Notes: generated by a model from the letters alone, not told the origin. Counted from the stretch's first letter, positions 31,360 through 43,647 are shown. The stretch is 64,000 nt of DNA from Tricholoma matsutake (GCA_026075535.2 AP026546.1:3286001-3350000); one strand, 5' to 3'. Numbers and translations are program-made.

Positions 31360-33488
31360 CCGCTGTTTACTTGACAGGAAAGGAGGCATGGAGGTGGGAT
31401 AATGCACAACAGGAGGCATTCGAAAAGCTTAAGGAGATGGTCACTTCCACTCCGATCCTTACCTTTGCTGACAATTTGCGTCCTTTTTGTGTAGAAGCCG
31501 ACAGTTCTGACTTTGTGACGGGCGCCGTGTTGTCTCAGCAGTCTCTGGAGGACCAGAAGTGGCATCCTGTTGCATTCTACTCCAAAAGCCTTAGTGCTGT
31601 AGAGAGAAACTACGAGATCCATGACAAGGAGATGTTGGCAATAATGCGTGCACTTGAGGAGTGGCGACACTTCCTCGAGGGTGCCCAACACAAGGTGGAA
31701 ATTTGGACGGATCACAAGAACCTCAAGTACTTCATGACAGCCAAGAAATTGAACCATCGTCAAGCTCGTTGGTCCCTGTATCTATCTAGATTTGACTTCT
31801 CCTTACACCACCGTCTGGGTCGCAGCATGGGGAAGACCAATGCCCTATCCCAACGTGCAGACCATGGGGATGGCAGCGGTGACAACCAAAACATTGTGCT
31901 GTTGCAGCCAGACCTGTTCACCATTCGGGCACTGGAAGGCATCGCACCCCAGGGCGAGGAGCGGGACATCCTACGTGACATTTGTCGCGCAAACCATAGC
32001 GGTTTACATGAGGATGTTGTCGCCCGAGCTGTTAAAGAACTGAGGAAGGGATCGACCCTTTCCTTACATGCGGCAGAGTGGGCTGAAAAGGAGGACTTGT
32101 TGTATTTCAGGGATCACATCTATGTTCCCAATGACCCAGACCTTCGCCGGCACATCATATCCCAACACCATGACTCACAGATTGCTGGCCACCCTGGACG
32201 CTGGAAGACCTTGGAGCTCACCTCACGGAACTATTGGTGGCCACAAATGTCGTGGCTCATTGGTCAGTATTGTCGCACTTGTGACCTTTGCTTATGCACC
32301 AAGGTTCCTCATCGCAAGCCTATTGGTGAGCTACACCCTCTTCCTGTTCCAGAGAGTCGTTGGGATGTCGTCAGCGTCGACTTTGTGGTGGAATTGCCAG
32401 AGTCAAACAGGTTTGATGCGGTGATGTGCACAGTTGACTCAGTGGGAAAACATGCTCACTTCATTCCCACTCACACCATTGTCAGTGCCCTAGGTGCCGC
32501 TCGACTCTACCTCCACCATGTGTGGAAATTACATGGACTTCCTGGTGCCTTCCTCTCGGATCGTGGCCCTCAGTTCATGGCAGAGTTCACTCGTGAGCTG
32601 TACCGACTCCTGGGGATCAAACTCCTCACTTCAACTGCTTATCACCCACAAACTGATGGCCAGACGGAGCGAGTCAACCAGGAACTGGAGCAGTACATCC
32701 GCCTCTTTGTCAATGAACGCCAGGACGATTGTGATGATCTCCTTCCTTTGGCCGAGTTCGGATACAACAACCATGTCCATGCTTCCACTCAACAGACCCC
32801 TTTCCTCTTAGACACTGGACGACATCCACGCATGGGATTTGAACCTTGCCAAACTCCCTCACACATCGAGACAGTGAATGAGTTCACAGAACACATGAGG
32901 GATAGCTTGGAGGAGGCAAGGGCAGCCTTAGCAAAGGTGAAGGACGACATGGCGCGATTTTACAACCAACGGCACTCCCCAACCCCTCAGTACAAGGTTG
33001 GTGATCGAGTTTATCTTGACTCCAGTGACATTTCCACTACATGTCCATCCAAGAAACTCGCTCATCGCTTCTTGGGACCTTTCCCCATTGTCAAGTGCGT
33101 TGGAACACATGCCTATCGTCTACACCTCCCAGCCTCCATGTCCAGACTCCATCCCGTCTTCCATGTCGTCAAATTGCTTCCAGCTCCCCCAGATCTGTTC
33201 CCGGGATGCCATTCACACCCACCACCACCACCTACAGTGATCAAGGGAGAACCCCAATATGAAGTCGAGTCAATCTTGGACAGCTGTTTACGTCGAGGAA
33301 AACTCCAGTATTTGGTACATTGGAAGGGTTATGGGTATGAGGAGAACTCATGGGTCGAAGAGTCTGACGTAAATGCCCCTCAGTTAATCAAGGAATTCCA
33401 CCGACGGCACACTGCTGCACCGCGTCACATTCAAGTCACGGACTTTGGTCGTATACGATTTCGAATGCATCGGGGCGATGCATCTTAG
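31360..33488 (+). pseudogene. Gypsy-1 Pol: RNase H, integrase, chromodomain
   Basis: In frame from about 31366 to TAG 33488. RNase H: FCVEADSSDFVTGAVL, EIHDKEMLAI, WTDHKNL; the fourth acidic residue, normally in ADALSR, is Asn in TNALSQ (31839-31841). Integrase: HH-CC zinc finger (HHDSQIAGH, CRTCDLC), then SVDFV, LSDRGPQF and GQTERVNQE supplying D, D and E. C-terminal chromodomain: YEVESILDS, LQYLVHWKGYG and NSWVEESDV (33255-33370), which in chromoviruses directs integration to marked chromatin. The integrase and chromodomain look intact; the RNase H residue is lost. Confidence 0.9.
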
Positions 33489-33499
33489 AGAGGGGGTGA

Positions 33500-33925
33500 T
33501 GTAAGGGGACTAGGGAGGTGCCCTGTGTGTTTTTCCTATTTTTTATGTTTGTCCTATATTTTTCCCCACCTCATTTCCTTCTATTCTTCATTTTCTATGA
33601 TTTTTCCGGATTTTATTACTAATTCTCCCTTGCTATCATGTTTGTACATGTTGACACTTTTATATTTAGAGGCGGAGTACCCCTTCCGACACATACCCCT
33701 TGGTATGATGTCATTCGGCGGCCTTGATCCGCCTATCTCCACCTTTTTCTATTTTTAGGTTATATTTGATTTTTGTCGTCTTCACATATACTGGGCATCA
33801 GCAAGGGGATCCTTAGAGTTTTCTCTTCAGATTTCCCTTTGCTAGGTGCACCCCCAATCCCTGTATTATGTAGCATAATTTTAACTTCGGATTTCCCTTT
33901 GCTAGAGGCTGAGGTTGCCCTTATA
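33500..33925 (+). repeat. 3' LTR of Gypsy-1
   Basis: 426 bp, preceded by the purine tract AGAGAGGGGGTGA. Same ends as the 5' LTR, about seven transitions apart from it. Confidence 0.95.
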
Positions 33926-33934
33926 ATTGGTGGC

Positions 33935-34235
33935 ATACATCAGGAAATTTACTTTTGTCCCCAGGGTGTCCTCAGTTACCCTCAGTTACCCTAGGGTGCC
34001 TTGGGGCATGCCTGGGCATCCAAGGCAACTGGCTACCCTGGGAGCTCTGTAAGCTAAGTGCCTTTATTTGCCAGCCTTCAGGGTAGCAAAATTTGGTCCA
34101 AAGTGCTTCAAGGCATCCCAGGAATGTATGATTCTTGTGTGTCCTGGGTATCCTTTGATGCTCTAGACTATTTTTTCTAGCCTGGCTACCCTCTAGATTT
34201 CATTTACACCAGATATGTTCAATTTAAAATATATA
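33935..34235 (+). repeat. Terminal-like repeat X, left copy
   Basis: Starts CATCAGGAAATTTAC, then TTTTGTCCCCAGGGTGTCC and a run of CCCTAGGGT/CCTTGGGGCATGC words. The same sequence in inverted orientation ends at 57558. This looks like one end of an element. No target duplication is found joining the two copies. Confidence 0.6.
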
Positions 34236-34239
34236 TATT

Positions 34240-36990
34240 TTCTACATCATACATGCATGAGGGAGCAGGAAAACTAATAATACAAGAAAGAAAGAGAAAG
34301 GTACCATCTGCCATGGCGCTGCTCATCATCCTCATCTTCAACCTCGTCACCTTTGTCCCATCCTCATGGTTCCCCTGGTTTGCCACCAGCCTCATTTTCA
34401 TTGTGTCATTATCCCCCTGTCATGGTCATCATCCCCCTGTTGTAGTCATAGTTGTCCCTTCATCATGGTCATGGTCATCCCCCCATCCCATTGTTGTCAT
34501 TGTCATTGCCACATTGTGGTCATCTAACCCCCATTGTGGTCATTGTCCCCCCATCATAGTCGTTGTCCCCCTATCTGTTGATGCCATCACTTTGCAGTGG
34601 GGGTCCTGGGTCATGCCCATCACCCTGGGTTCTGGTAGTCTTTGCCATCACTGCTAGTCAGTAGTTAATACCTAAAAATTTAGTTACCTACAAAAAAGAA
34701 ATAAGATGGGCAAAAAAAAAACTTACCTATGGCCCAAGAGATGTTTTTAACATCTCTTGGGCCCTTTTTGGTGTTCCTTGTTGCCTGTGCCTTGTTCTGT
34801 CCTCGTTACCTGCCACCAGCGCTGCTGTTTTTGTCTATTCATCATTGTTGTCATCCTGGTGGTGCTCTGTTGTGTAGTGGCAGTGGTGGGTGCAGAGTCA
34901 TTGTCCATACACTATTATGTGTTATGCTATGCTACAGTGTACTATGGCAAACACTACATATGTTACATTTTAAGTAGTCTATACCAAAGATCTTGCTGTT
35001 ATGAGTCTGAGGTACAAGGACTCATCTTTTTAACCTGACCAACCAGCCAGCAAAAGTGATACGTTAAGTCTGACAGCTGCTCGGCAGATGTCGGAGTTTC
35101 AACACTGTCTGAAGACAGGCTTATATTTTGAAGTCAGTCCAACTCAGCCCCTTATAGACTTTCACACTCTGCAGGTTTTACCGACACGCAGATTTTGAAT
35201 GAAAAAGGAAACTGTCACATTGAGTCACACTTCCTCAAAAAGCTCAGCAGCACAACATACATGCAAAAGAGTTGTTTGTTGGGCCCTAAGTAATGGGTTT
35301 CAAGTTCTTTTATTTTATTTTATTTTCAACTAACTAATGTTCTAATTTGATCTTTAAGTTCTATTACCATGAGACACCGCCAAGACAGCAGATCCACACC
35401 TGCGCCACTGCTGTGAGCATCTGCTCGCAGGGTGGATAATGGATCACAACATGGGGACGGGGACGATGACACAACAAAAATAGCAGCTGCAGCAGATGAC
35501 AAGGGGGATGACAAGGATGGGATGAGAGGGAAGTGCAGGCAAAGGATGCAGCACCATACAACAAAAAGGGTCCAAGAGGCATCGCTGACATCTCTTGGGC
35601 TGTAGTTAAGTTTTTTTCTTATTCATTTCATTTTTTTTGGTGCTAACAAAGTTTCTAGGTATTAAGTATGGACAACAACAACAACCCTGACCCAGCACCA
35701 AACCAGGACAACAAGGATGATGGCAAGGACAGCAAGGAACATGGGAGGACAACAACAATCATGGCGAAGGCACAGCAACAATGGGGACAACGACAACGAC
35801 AACTCCCAGGACGATGACAGGGGGACGACACAACCAAAACAAAAACAGTGGCAGCAGTGACCAGGGTGGGACAACAACGGCACACAAGGAAGGCACAGGA
35901 GACAGAGATGGCCCATACGATGACGAAACAGGCCCAAGAGATGTCTCTTGGGCCTGTAATATGTTTTCTTCTCTTTCATTTCATTTTCTTATTACTAACA
36001 CAACTTTTTAGGTACTACAAACTCAAACTACTGACGACAATGACTGGAATTCCCGAACCCACTGCCACCACCACTGCCACCAAAACCAAGGGACTGACAA
36101 TGGCGAGGACAACAACAAGCAAGAAAGGCCAACCAACACAGTGAGGACGGGGGCTACGGGGACAATTACAATGAGGCAGATAGCGATGACAGTGACAACA
36201 AAAAGACAGCAGGGACAAAGACCAGGCCGGACTACAGGACAACCAGGCACAGGGATGGCAACAGCGAGAGACAGGTAGGAGAACAAGATGATGATGATGG
36301 CTACCACCATAGCACCCCCAACCACTAGGGATGGTGGCCAGGGACAACAGGAGTGGGACCCATGCACCAGGATAACGCACCTGCATCAATGCACCAAGAT
36401 GACACATCCACGAGGCCGACACACCAGTGCCAATGCACAGGACCACGTCCCCCTCTCCCCCACATTTTGTGTGGGGCAGGGATGTTTTTGTTTTTGTTTT
36501 AATCCCCCTCCCCTGCATTTTGCGTGGGCGATGGGTTTGTATATATAATTGTAGTACTCCCTCCTCACATCTTGTGCGAGGGATGTAGTTAATCAATTTT
36601 TTGATCTTGATTATGTGACAAGCACCTCCCTCAAGGAAGATGAAAATAGAGTTTTGAGTGTGAGTGTCATAAACAAACCTTATAGTTATTACTAGTAATC
36701 TCCTGTGGCTCAACTAGTTGAGTACACTTGTACAGTATATGTGATCATACCATTAAAAGGTCTTGAGTTCAGTCTTTCCTTCACACAAATTTATTTTGTA
36801 GGCACTTCATGAAGTTTCAAAGAGCTTGGAACTTGAATATATCAAATTTGACTACCCAATATGGTATACTTTTGTCAAGTACCTGGAATCTGGTTATTCC
36901 AACCAGAATCCCCAGAGTCCAACTGGAATTGCTGAATTCCACATCTGTGAATGTTATGGACAAGTAGAGATCATCAGGGCCTGTACACCC
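34240..36990. repeat. Hairpin-array region with intron-like modules
   Basis: Non-coding. It holds the palindromes GGCCCAAGAGATG...CATCTCTTGGGCC (34731-34764) and GGCCCAAGAGATGTCTCTTG (35931-35956). Intron-like modules are at 34726-34672 (minus), 35290-35358, about 35602-35658 and 35956-36011. A GAGCA/TGCTC hairpin is near 35407, and C-rich hairpins are at 36449-36476, 36504-36533 and 36558-36587. A tRNA-like sequence follows (36698-36786) and then GGAATC/GAGTCC words (36880-36935). The order matches the right half of the 2.0-kb element, so this is probably a relative whose ends are not identified. ORFs of Gly, Asp and Thr repeats here are not convincing genes. Confidence 0.6.
36698..36786 (+). 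other. tRNA-like sequence, relative of 17968-18059
   Basis: CTCCTGTGGCTCAACTAGTTGAG matches the A-box part of the copy at 17968, and GGTCTTGAGTTCAGTC matches the B-box part with changes; both copies are followed by ACACAAATTTATTTTG. Not a functional tRNA. Confidence 0.5.
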
Positions 36991-37199
36991 CCCTATCTAC
37001 AAGCTTGCAAAGGGAAAACTAAGATATCTTATTTCTACTGAACATACAAAAAATTTGCATTTGCATTTTTGGGTTCTCCTGATGTCTATGATAAAGAAGA
37101 TGATTGATTCAGAGGACTCGTACATGCCAGGTGCAGCCATGGCCCAACTAGAAGAAGTGAGGCAATGGTATGAGCCTCTCATCTTTTCAGCACCTTAAA

Positions 37200-37543
37200 A
37201 CAACATTAAAGTAGTATCAGAACAAGTACAAGATCATGGTAAACTAATAAAAACTCACTGAGATAATATATATCTATTTCAACCCCTTCTCCTGACACAG
37301 ATGTTGAGATTGAAAAGAAACCGATAGGCACTAGCCTCTCGTCTATTCAAACGATGTTGAAATAGGGTCAGATCAAGTCTGAGATCATGGTAGACTAATA
37401 AAAACTCACTGAGATAATATATATCCATTTCAACCCCCTCTCCTGACACAGATGTTGGGATTGCAAAGGAACCAATAGGCGCTGGCCTCTCGTCTCTTCA
37501 TAACCTTCAAACAATGTTGAAATAGTATCAGATCAAGTGCAAG
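37200..37543. repeat. 155-bp tandem repeat array, left part
   Basis: Two full units and part of a third. Each has GTATCAGATCAAGT..AAGATCAT, ACTCACTGAGATAAT, CTTCTCCTGACACAGATGTT and CCTCTCGTCTCTTC. The array resumes at 47944 past the palindromic element and the hAT element, which both landed in the third unit. Confidence 0.75.
37536..37543. repeat. Target-site duplication, left copy (palindromic element)
   Basis: AGTGCAAG, repeated at 46779-46786, flanking termini CACCTGATAATCCCACC and its complement. Confidence 0.9.
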
Positions 37544-38101
37544 CACCTGATAATCCCACCAATCACCTCTTATTAGAGGTGGAGGTCCTCCTCTAATAAG
37601 AGGGAATTAAATGTGTATGGCCCTCCTCCGATAAACCTTGAATAAATATAGTGTAGACTCCTCCAAGACATCTACGGCATGTGCCAGACATCAGTACCTG
37701 CCATCAATGTCATCAGCTACCGTCACCATCAAGGCCATCAATCTCTCCCATCACTGTTGGCTTATGTCTGCCCACGTCGGCTAACATTGTCACTGTCTCT
37801 GACAGCGAGCTCACTATTTCCTTCATTCTGGCCCATTTCCCTTGGTTTCTTTTGCTTACATTAACTACATGTGTACATAGAATGACTACCTGCCATCCTT
37901 TCTACTTTACCTGCCCTGATAAGCCTACTAGAGCACTACCTTCTTGAAGTGAGAATGAGAGATTGTTGTACTTATGCATGAGGCTCTCCCTTGATATCCA
38001 GGCCAATAAAATCATGTCAAGGTCTATGTACATGATAGGGATAAGTGCTCTAGCCCATAAGGCAGTGACTACAGTGGGAAAAAAGCGAAAATGTAGGGGA
38101 G

Positions 38102-38109
38102 GAGGAGAG
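38102..38109. repeat. Target-site duplication, left copy (KDZ element)
   Basis: GAGGAGAG, repeated at 44002-44009. The right arm of the palindromic element has the single unduplicated copy in reverse orientation at 46202-46209, so the empty site is seen directly. Confidence 0.95.
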
Positions 38110-38423
38110 CAGTAATTTACAGTGCCCCACGTGTCTGAGCTAGTCCGTGCGGAGTCCGACCACCTGGTGACTAAAATGGAAATTCCCACCCTTATGCATG
38201 TGGAGTCCGACCTAGTCTGTGCGGAGTCCACACTAGTCTGAGTAGAAACCCACCCAAATGGACTGTTACACTAATCTGCATGGAGTCTGAGCTAGTCCGT
38301 GTGGAGTCTGAGCTAGTCTGTGTGAAGTCTGAGCTAGTACAAGTTAACATCAGTGAAACATGACTATCATAGACATATGTAAAGAATAAACCAGTGATAC
38401 ACTATAAGTAATAGAGATTTGTA

Positions 38424-40760
38424 CTACTCCTGCTCACTATCATTATCTCCATCACTATCATCACCACTGTCACTAACCTTCTGTTGTTTCCTTTCAAGAA
38501 CCATCTGGGTATGGTAAAACAACATTGTATGCAAAAACCAATTGAAATTCCCCACTGTCATCTTTCTCAATATTGATTCAAACCCACCAAGCCATGCATT
38601 GAGTTGTTCACATGCCTGTGTATTGAATGCATGTTTGTAGTATGGCTGCCCTTCATTATTGTAGTCCAGAATGACCAAATTTGGAGCTGAGCCATCCAAA
38701 GGAGCTGGATTGCACCACTTCCTGCACAAATAATCACTTGTTTGATGGTTGGTGTAATGATAGGAGTCGACAATAAATCGGCTTGTTTTAGCCCATGATT
38801 CCCAGCTACCATCAGCAATACTATGGCTCAGCACCACACAGGCTTTGTCAATGCATATATAATCAGGGCATGATTCTTCTGTTGGATAAACTGTCTCCAA
38901 AAAGTGCATAATATTAGTGGGTGATTCTGATTTCACAAATTTTGCCCAAGCAATGACAACTCCACATGGTGCACATATTGTTTCAACACAGTAAAAGCGG
39001 CGTGGCATGAAGTAGGTTGCATACTGCACATCAGGTGCTGGTTGGTCATGAGGTTGTCCAATTGAGTCTTGAGCAGGTTGCCATGGTAGATTTTCACCAG
39101 GCCTATGCAGCATCCTTCGAAAGCCAGACAGCTGTTTGCGAGAATGGTTACTGAGATATCTCTTCCACATTTCCTCATGATCTTGACATGCATTTGTCCC
39201 ATGAACTTTCTGGTTTTCACATCCTTGAACATGGCATGTGGCCCCATGTTGTTGTTCATGCAGAGCACAAAAAACCCCACCTCTTGCATTTGCCAACTCT
39301 GCAGTGCAGTCATTATATGCACAATGCTAATTATCAAAAAAATATTATAAGTGATCAATTTGTATTTGCCAGTAGATGTTCCATACCGGGGGTCCAAAGA
39401 CAATTCCATCAACAACAGCCATTGTCACATCTCGAGCAATTGAATCCTCCACTTCCATTCTTTGTCCAGCTGATGAACCCTGTTGCAAATTATCACCTGC
39501 ACTCTGTGATACAGGTATATTATTGCTTCAAGAGTTGCAGTTGGATCACTGATGGCAGTGAGATCAGATGTTCGTCTGTATGGATGAGTGCAATCTGAGC
39601 AGTGGTGGTCTTTGGCTGCCAGAATAATTCCATCTTGTCCCAGAGATAAGAATGCCTCCCTGGTCACTTCATCAATTGCTAAGCCATCACAAAGTGTGAG
39701 ATCAGTTCCATATGGAGAAGCAACTGTCCGAATAGACTCCTGAACAAATGCTTGCCAGACCTGGCGGCGTGTCACTCCATTGAAATTGACAGTTTGATGC
39801 TTTTTAAAGCTGTTATTCCAATATTCTGCATATGCTGAAGCTGATGCATGGAAATTGTAGATGCCATTCAAGACACCATGAGAAAATGCCCAGTCCACCC
39901 ATACACTCTGACCTATCTTGAGGTATCGGGCAGAATTCAGATAAACCCTGCTATATTGATGTGCCTCCCCAACTTCAATTGCCCATTCATGGTCTGCTGA
40001 ATATTTGGTCTTGCAGGTTAAGCATTCCCCAGTCAAAACAAAAACATTTTCATGTATTACTGAATTCTTGATCAGTGTGACTCAAGGAATATCCCGTGTT
40101 CGGATGGGCTGGTGTAGTGCCCTTGAATTGCAATTTGCTGTTTCACATTCCATTGAGTTGGGACAAAGAACATGTACTGGCTGGATCAATTTATGGGATA
40201 TGGGTTGTAGTTTCTTTCACAGATGTCCACGTGCATTGTATGGATGCAGATTCAAAAGTTTTGCAGCTGCATCAAGCTTGAGGCTGAGTGCAGTAATTTC
40301 TTGTTCAGCATCCATGTTTTTGTCAACCTCCTTCATCTTCAAAGGCCTTTGCTGATTGTTATCCATATTTTCTTTGATTGCCCATGCAAGACCCTTGATC
40401 CAACCTGATGCCATGACATGATTTTCTCCTTCACATTGAATGTATTGCTGCTGGGCATGGAGATTCAACAACTCAGGATTTTCAGTCAATGAAAACAATA
40501 GGACAAGCACTGCTGATAGTGATGTTTTAGAACTGAAGTGTTGGCTGATAAATTGACTGAAGACTTTGAATGTGATATTTGGGAAAGGATCCTCTCCTGC
40601 TGGCATTGCAGAGGCAATAGGAATAAATGCTGACAAAACCACCCAAGTCCAGATGTGCCAGGGTACAAGATTTATGGCCAATACAAGGATTTTGGAAACC
40701 AGAGCCAGGATGTGGCTTATAATCCAAGTTGATACTATCCAAGTACTGCAAAGAGATCAT
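38424..40760 (-). pseudogene. KDZ transposase-like protein with CxC5 and CxC6 cysteine clusters
   Basis: From ATG 40760 (MISLQYLDSINLD), a frame change near 40640, then one frame through 39.4 kb. The CxC5 cluster reads CPNSMECETANCNSRALHQ and later CLTCKTKYSADHE; YLKIGQSVWVDWAFSHGV and NFHASASAYAEYWN follow. An intron (39386-39327, 60 nt) separates VVDGIVFGPP from HIVHIMTAL/CTAELANARG text. The CxC6 cluster reads FCALHE, CHVQGCEN and GTNACQDHEE, then YCVETICAPCGVVIAW, DYICIDKACV, VDSYHY and FNTQACEQLNAWL, candidates for the catalytic acidic residues. TGA stops at 40217 and 40082 (relatives read RDIPRVTL) and a frameshift near 39520 disable it. In intact copies this protein would cut and join the element ends. 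Confidence 0.8.
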
Positions 40761-40794
40761 ATAATTATTGATCATTTTGGTTTATCATCCCTAC

Positions 40795-43600
40795 TTACTG
40801 GGCCTTTTTGCTGGTATTCTTTTTTTTATGCACCCTTTCCTTCCCCTTCCCCTTTCCCATTTCCATTTCCTTTTCCATCTTCTTTTCCTTCCTCTTTTCC
40901 TTTCCTTTCTCTTTTTCCATCTCTTTTGCTTTTCCCTTCCCCTTTTTCTTCTTTTTCACCAATTTCCCATCCTCATCCTCATCCTCAAACTCCAAGGGCC
41001 CACCATTCAACAGCCAAGTATTCAAATCAGTGAAGGTATATGAAATCATCTTGAACCCCCAAATGCCAATGTCTTCCTCATCAGTCTCCCCCTCCAACCA
41101 CGCCACCATCTGTGGATAAGCAGCTACCTTTGTGAAATATCGACAATAGTGAGAATGGAAATATGATTTGGAGACGAAAATTTCAATGAGGTCAGTTTTC
41201 ATTGGTCGCTTGATTTCCCAAGTCCCATTCGCCACCATGTTATTAACAGTACAACTGGCAACAAGAAATGCCTTGTACTTTTGATATGCAATCTTGAGTG
41301 ACACATCACCAGTACCTATCAGGTTGGAGGGAATATCAAGGATGTGAATAAGCTGCAACTTGAACATGTCGACTGTGGGGGCCATACATCCAATATATGG
41401 AGGGGGTTCTGAGGTTGATGCAGACAAAGGACCCTGAGATGCTGAAGAAATCGGTTCATCGTCAGTCTAATTTAATGGTGAGAAGATTTTCAAATCAAGA
41501 ATAAAATCTCACAATCAGTAACCTCAAACAAAATTGATTATTGATAACTTTCCACTCAGCACTATCATTATCTGCCACTGCTATGTTGTATCATCCTTTA
41601 ACAGCCCAAAAATCATCCTCATAGACAAAAATCCACTGATTTTTCTCTAAAAATCCCAAAATAAATTTATCCACCAAATATTTATTTTAATTAATGACTT
41701 ACTGGAAACAGGAGAATATTGAATGCCAAGTTTCTTCAAAACTGGCCCCAAGGTTGGTGTTACATGATGGCTAAGGGTCATGTATGGCTCAGAAGTATCA
41801 GGGTTACCATGTGACTGGAACACAAAAACTTTCCCTGTTATTCTAGGTTATTATACTTGGGTATGATGATATTAATAAAGAAGAATTCACCAGTAGTTGA
41901 GGAAATATCCCCCTCATATTTGATACGATCAGCAATGTTGCACACATTACCTTGGGCACGCCCATGTAGAATTCCCCCTGTTATGCGAGAGGCACCCTGA
42001 AGTTCATGGTGTGAGGGGGTGCCAGGTGGACTGGCCATGACGATGTCGGTGTGAGCATCAGGGGCGGTCGCAGCAGTTGGTGCACCTTGGTTTCCTGGAA
42101 GGGTGGTGGTGGCAGTTTTGTTATCAGTAGCGGTAGGTTCAATCCCCTTGTTAATGGTGGGGGTAGTGGGAATGGCAGTAGGTGTGGCAGGGAGGGTGGG
42201 GCTGCCGTCGTTAGTGTCCTTATTTGTAGAGGCCACCACCGCGATGGTAGAGGTGGCGAGGGTGAGGGGGGGTCCATTGTTGGCATCCTCGATTGTAGAG
42301 GTTGCCACCACGGTGGTAGAGGCGGTGACAAAGGTGGGGCCATGGTTGTTGGTGTCTTCGTTTGTAGAGGTCGCCGCCATCGCAGCATTGGGGGCCCTGG
42401 TAGCGTCGTTGTCATTGCCTGTGCCCTCACCCTTGCCCTCGTTGTTGTCCTCGCCCTTGCCATCATTGCCCTTGTCCTTGCCATCCTTCTCCTTGTCCCT
42501 GTTCTCACTGTTGTCATTATCATCGTCCTCATCCTTGTCCTCGCTGTCGTCACTCCCGCTGTTGCCAGTCCCCGAGGTGCTGTCGTCGCTGCTGCTATGG
42601 CTGTCATCCTGGTCCTGGTTTCTCTTCATGTTGCCCTCGCTGCTCTCATCGCTGTCGCTTGGGGAGCTGTCGTCGCTGTCGCTTTGGGAGTTGTCGTCGC
42701 TGTCACTTTGGGAGCTGTCGGTCTCCTCCGTGGATTTCCTGGCCATGTTTTTGCTGGATGCTGAGGCCACCATTGCCATGTTGGCATGGCAGAGACGGGT
42801 CAGCTTCGGGAGAGAGGGTGGAGCTGTGGGGGTGGAGGATGTCGCCTTGGTATGCTTGGGGGGAGCTATAGTGATGCCACTTGCCTCTAGCACAGCAGCA
42901 CTCCTAGTAATATAGAAAAGAAGTGAATAAAACAAGAAAAAAAAAGAAGAAAAAAAAAAGAGAAACATACCTAGTGATGCGAGACGGATAGAAAAGAAAT
43001 GAATAAAACAAGAAAAAAAAGAAGAAAAAAAGATAAAACATACCTGGTTGCGCAAGACGGATAGAAAAGAAGTGAGTAAAACAAGAAAAAAGATGAAAAC
43101 AAAAGAGAAAACATACCTGGTGACACGAGACGGGAGAGTGGCAGCCACATCCTCCTGTGCTTGCATCATCGAAGTTTTCCTGTGAAAAAAGGGGGGGAAA
43201 GGGTAAGGGGAGAGGCTGGAGATGGAGTGGGCGGCTTACCTCACCTTTGTACCCCTCTTCCCCTGTCCTCCCTTCTCCTTCTCCTTCTCCTTCTCCTCCT
43301 TTCCTCTGCTTTTCCTCTTCTCCTCCCCTTTCTTCTTCCCTTTCCTCCCCTTCGGCACATCTGTTTCATCGTCACTACTGGCAATCTTTTTTTTTTTTGC
43401 TTTGGCAGCCCCCACATCAGCCGATGACGTGGCGCGTTTGCGGCTGCATGGATTGTCCCATTTGTGGCCGCTATGGGTGGTGGGGACAGTCAAGCGAGTA
43501 TTGAACATGTTAATCGTTTGATCTTGAGGCTTTGGGGTTGTGTCGATGTCGTGGCGATGTGGTTGCAGCTGAGGTTGATGTTGATTGTGGCTATACATTC
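40795..43600 (-). CDS. Multi-exon accessory gene of the KDZ element, function unknown
   Basis: Minus-strand exons with consensus introns: a basic, Lys-rich exon ending near 43236 (SRKRATSSADVG), a 63-nt exon at about 43180-43117 (QAQEDVAATLPSRVTR), a long acidic Ser/Asp-rich exon from about 42905 to 41.89 kb ending in RIKYEGDISSTTG, a short exon near 41.83-41.71 kb (TLGPVLKKLGIQYSPV), and a last exon from 41469 to 40795 (TDDEPISSASQG, PMKTDLIEIFVSKSYF, DIGIWGFKMISYTF, then a Lys/Glu-rich tail). I recall PMKTDLIE...KSxF and YTFxDLNxWL text in proteins beside KDZ genes. Low complexity makes function unreadable; DNA binding is plausible. Exon ends are approximate and the start is not fixed. Confidence 0.5.
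42905..43120 (-). repeat. Three 73-bp tandem units, each with a splice donor
   Basis: On the minus strand the units carry CACCAG, CAACCAG and CACTAG followed by GTATGT at 43116, 43043 and 42970, exactly 73 bp apart, then T-rich intron sequence. A single acceptor TATTACTAG precedes the next exon (about 42905). The intron has been expanded by tandem duplication including its donor. Confidence 0.8.
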
Positions 43601-43647
43601 TCATGGTTCTATGGTGACATAATGCAATTGTTTGCTTGTTTGACAAT

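Larger units (their letters stand above)
27880..33925 (+). mobile_element. Ty3/Gypsy chromovirus Gypsy-1
   Basis: A complete 6,046-bp element with 426-bp LTRs (27880-28305, 33500-33925), 5-bp duplications, a gag frame with a CCHC knuckle and a pol region in the order PR-RT-RH-IN with a C-terminal chromodomain, which defines a chromovirus. The LTRs differ at about seven sites, all transitions, six of them at CpG. The 5' LTR and PBS support self-priming as in the Tf1/sushi group. Pol has TGA stops at 30247 and 31357 and a frameshift near 31365. Confidence 0.95.

Noticed and set aside
35655..36713. Several ORFs of 75-230 codons in the hairpin region at 35.6-36.7 kb
   Set aside because: They are made of Asp/Asn/Thr or Val/Cys/Leu runs from simple sequence on both strands, without any family resemblance.
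40800..41040. CT-rich tract as a regulatory element
   Set aside because: It encodes the Lys/Glu-rich C-terminal tail of the minus-strand accessory gene.
42051..42915. Long plus-strand ORFs rich in Val, Leu and Ser opposite the KDZ accessory gene
   Set aside because: They are antisense shadows of the Asp/Ser/Thr-rich exon; splice sites and family text support the minus strand.
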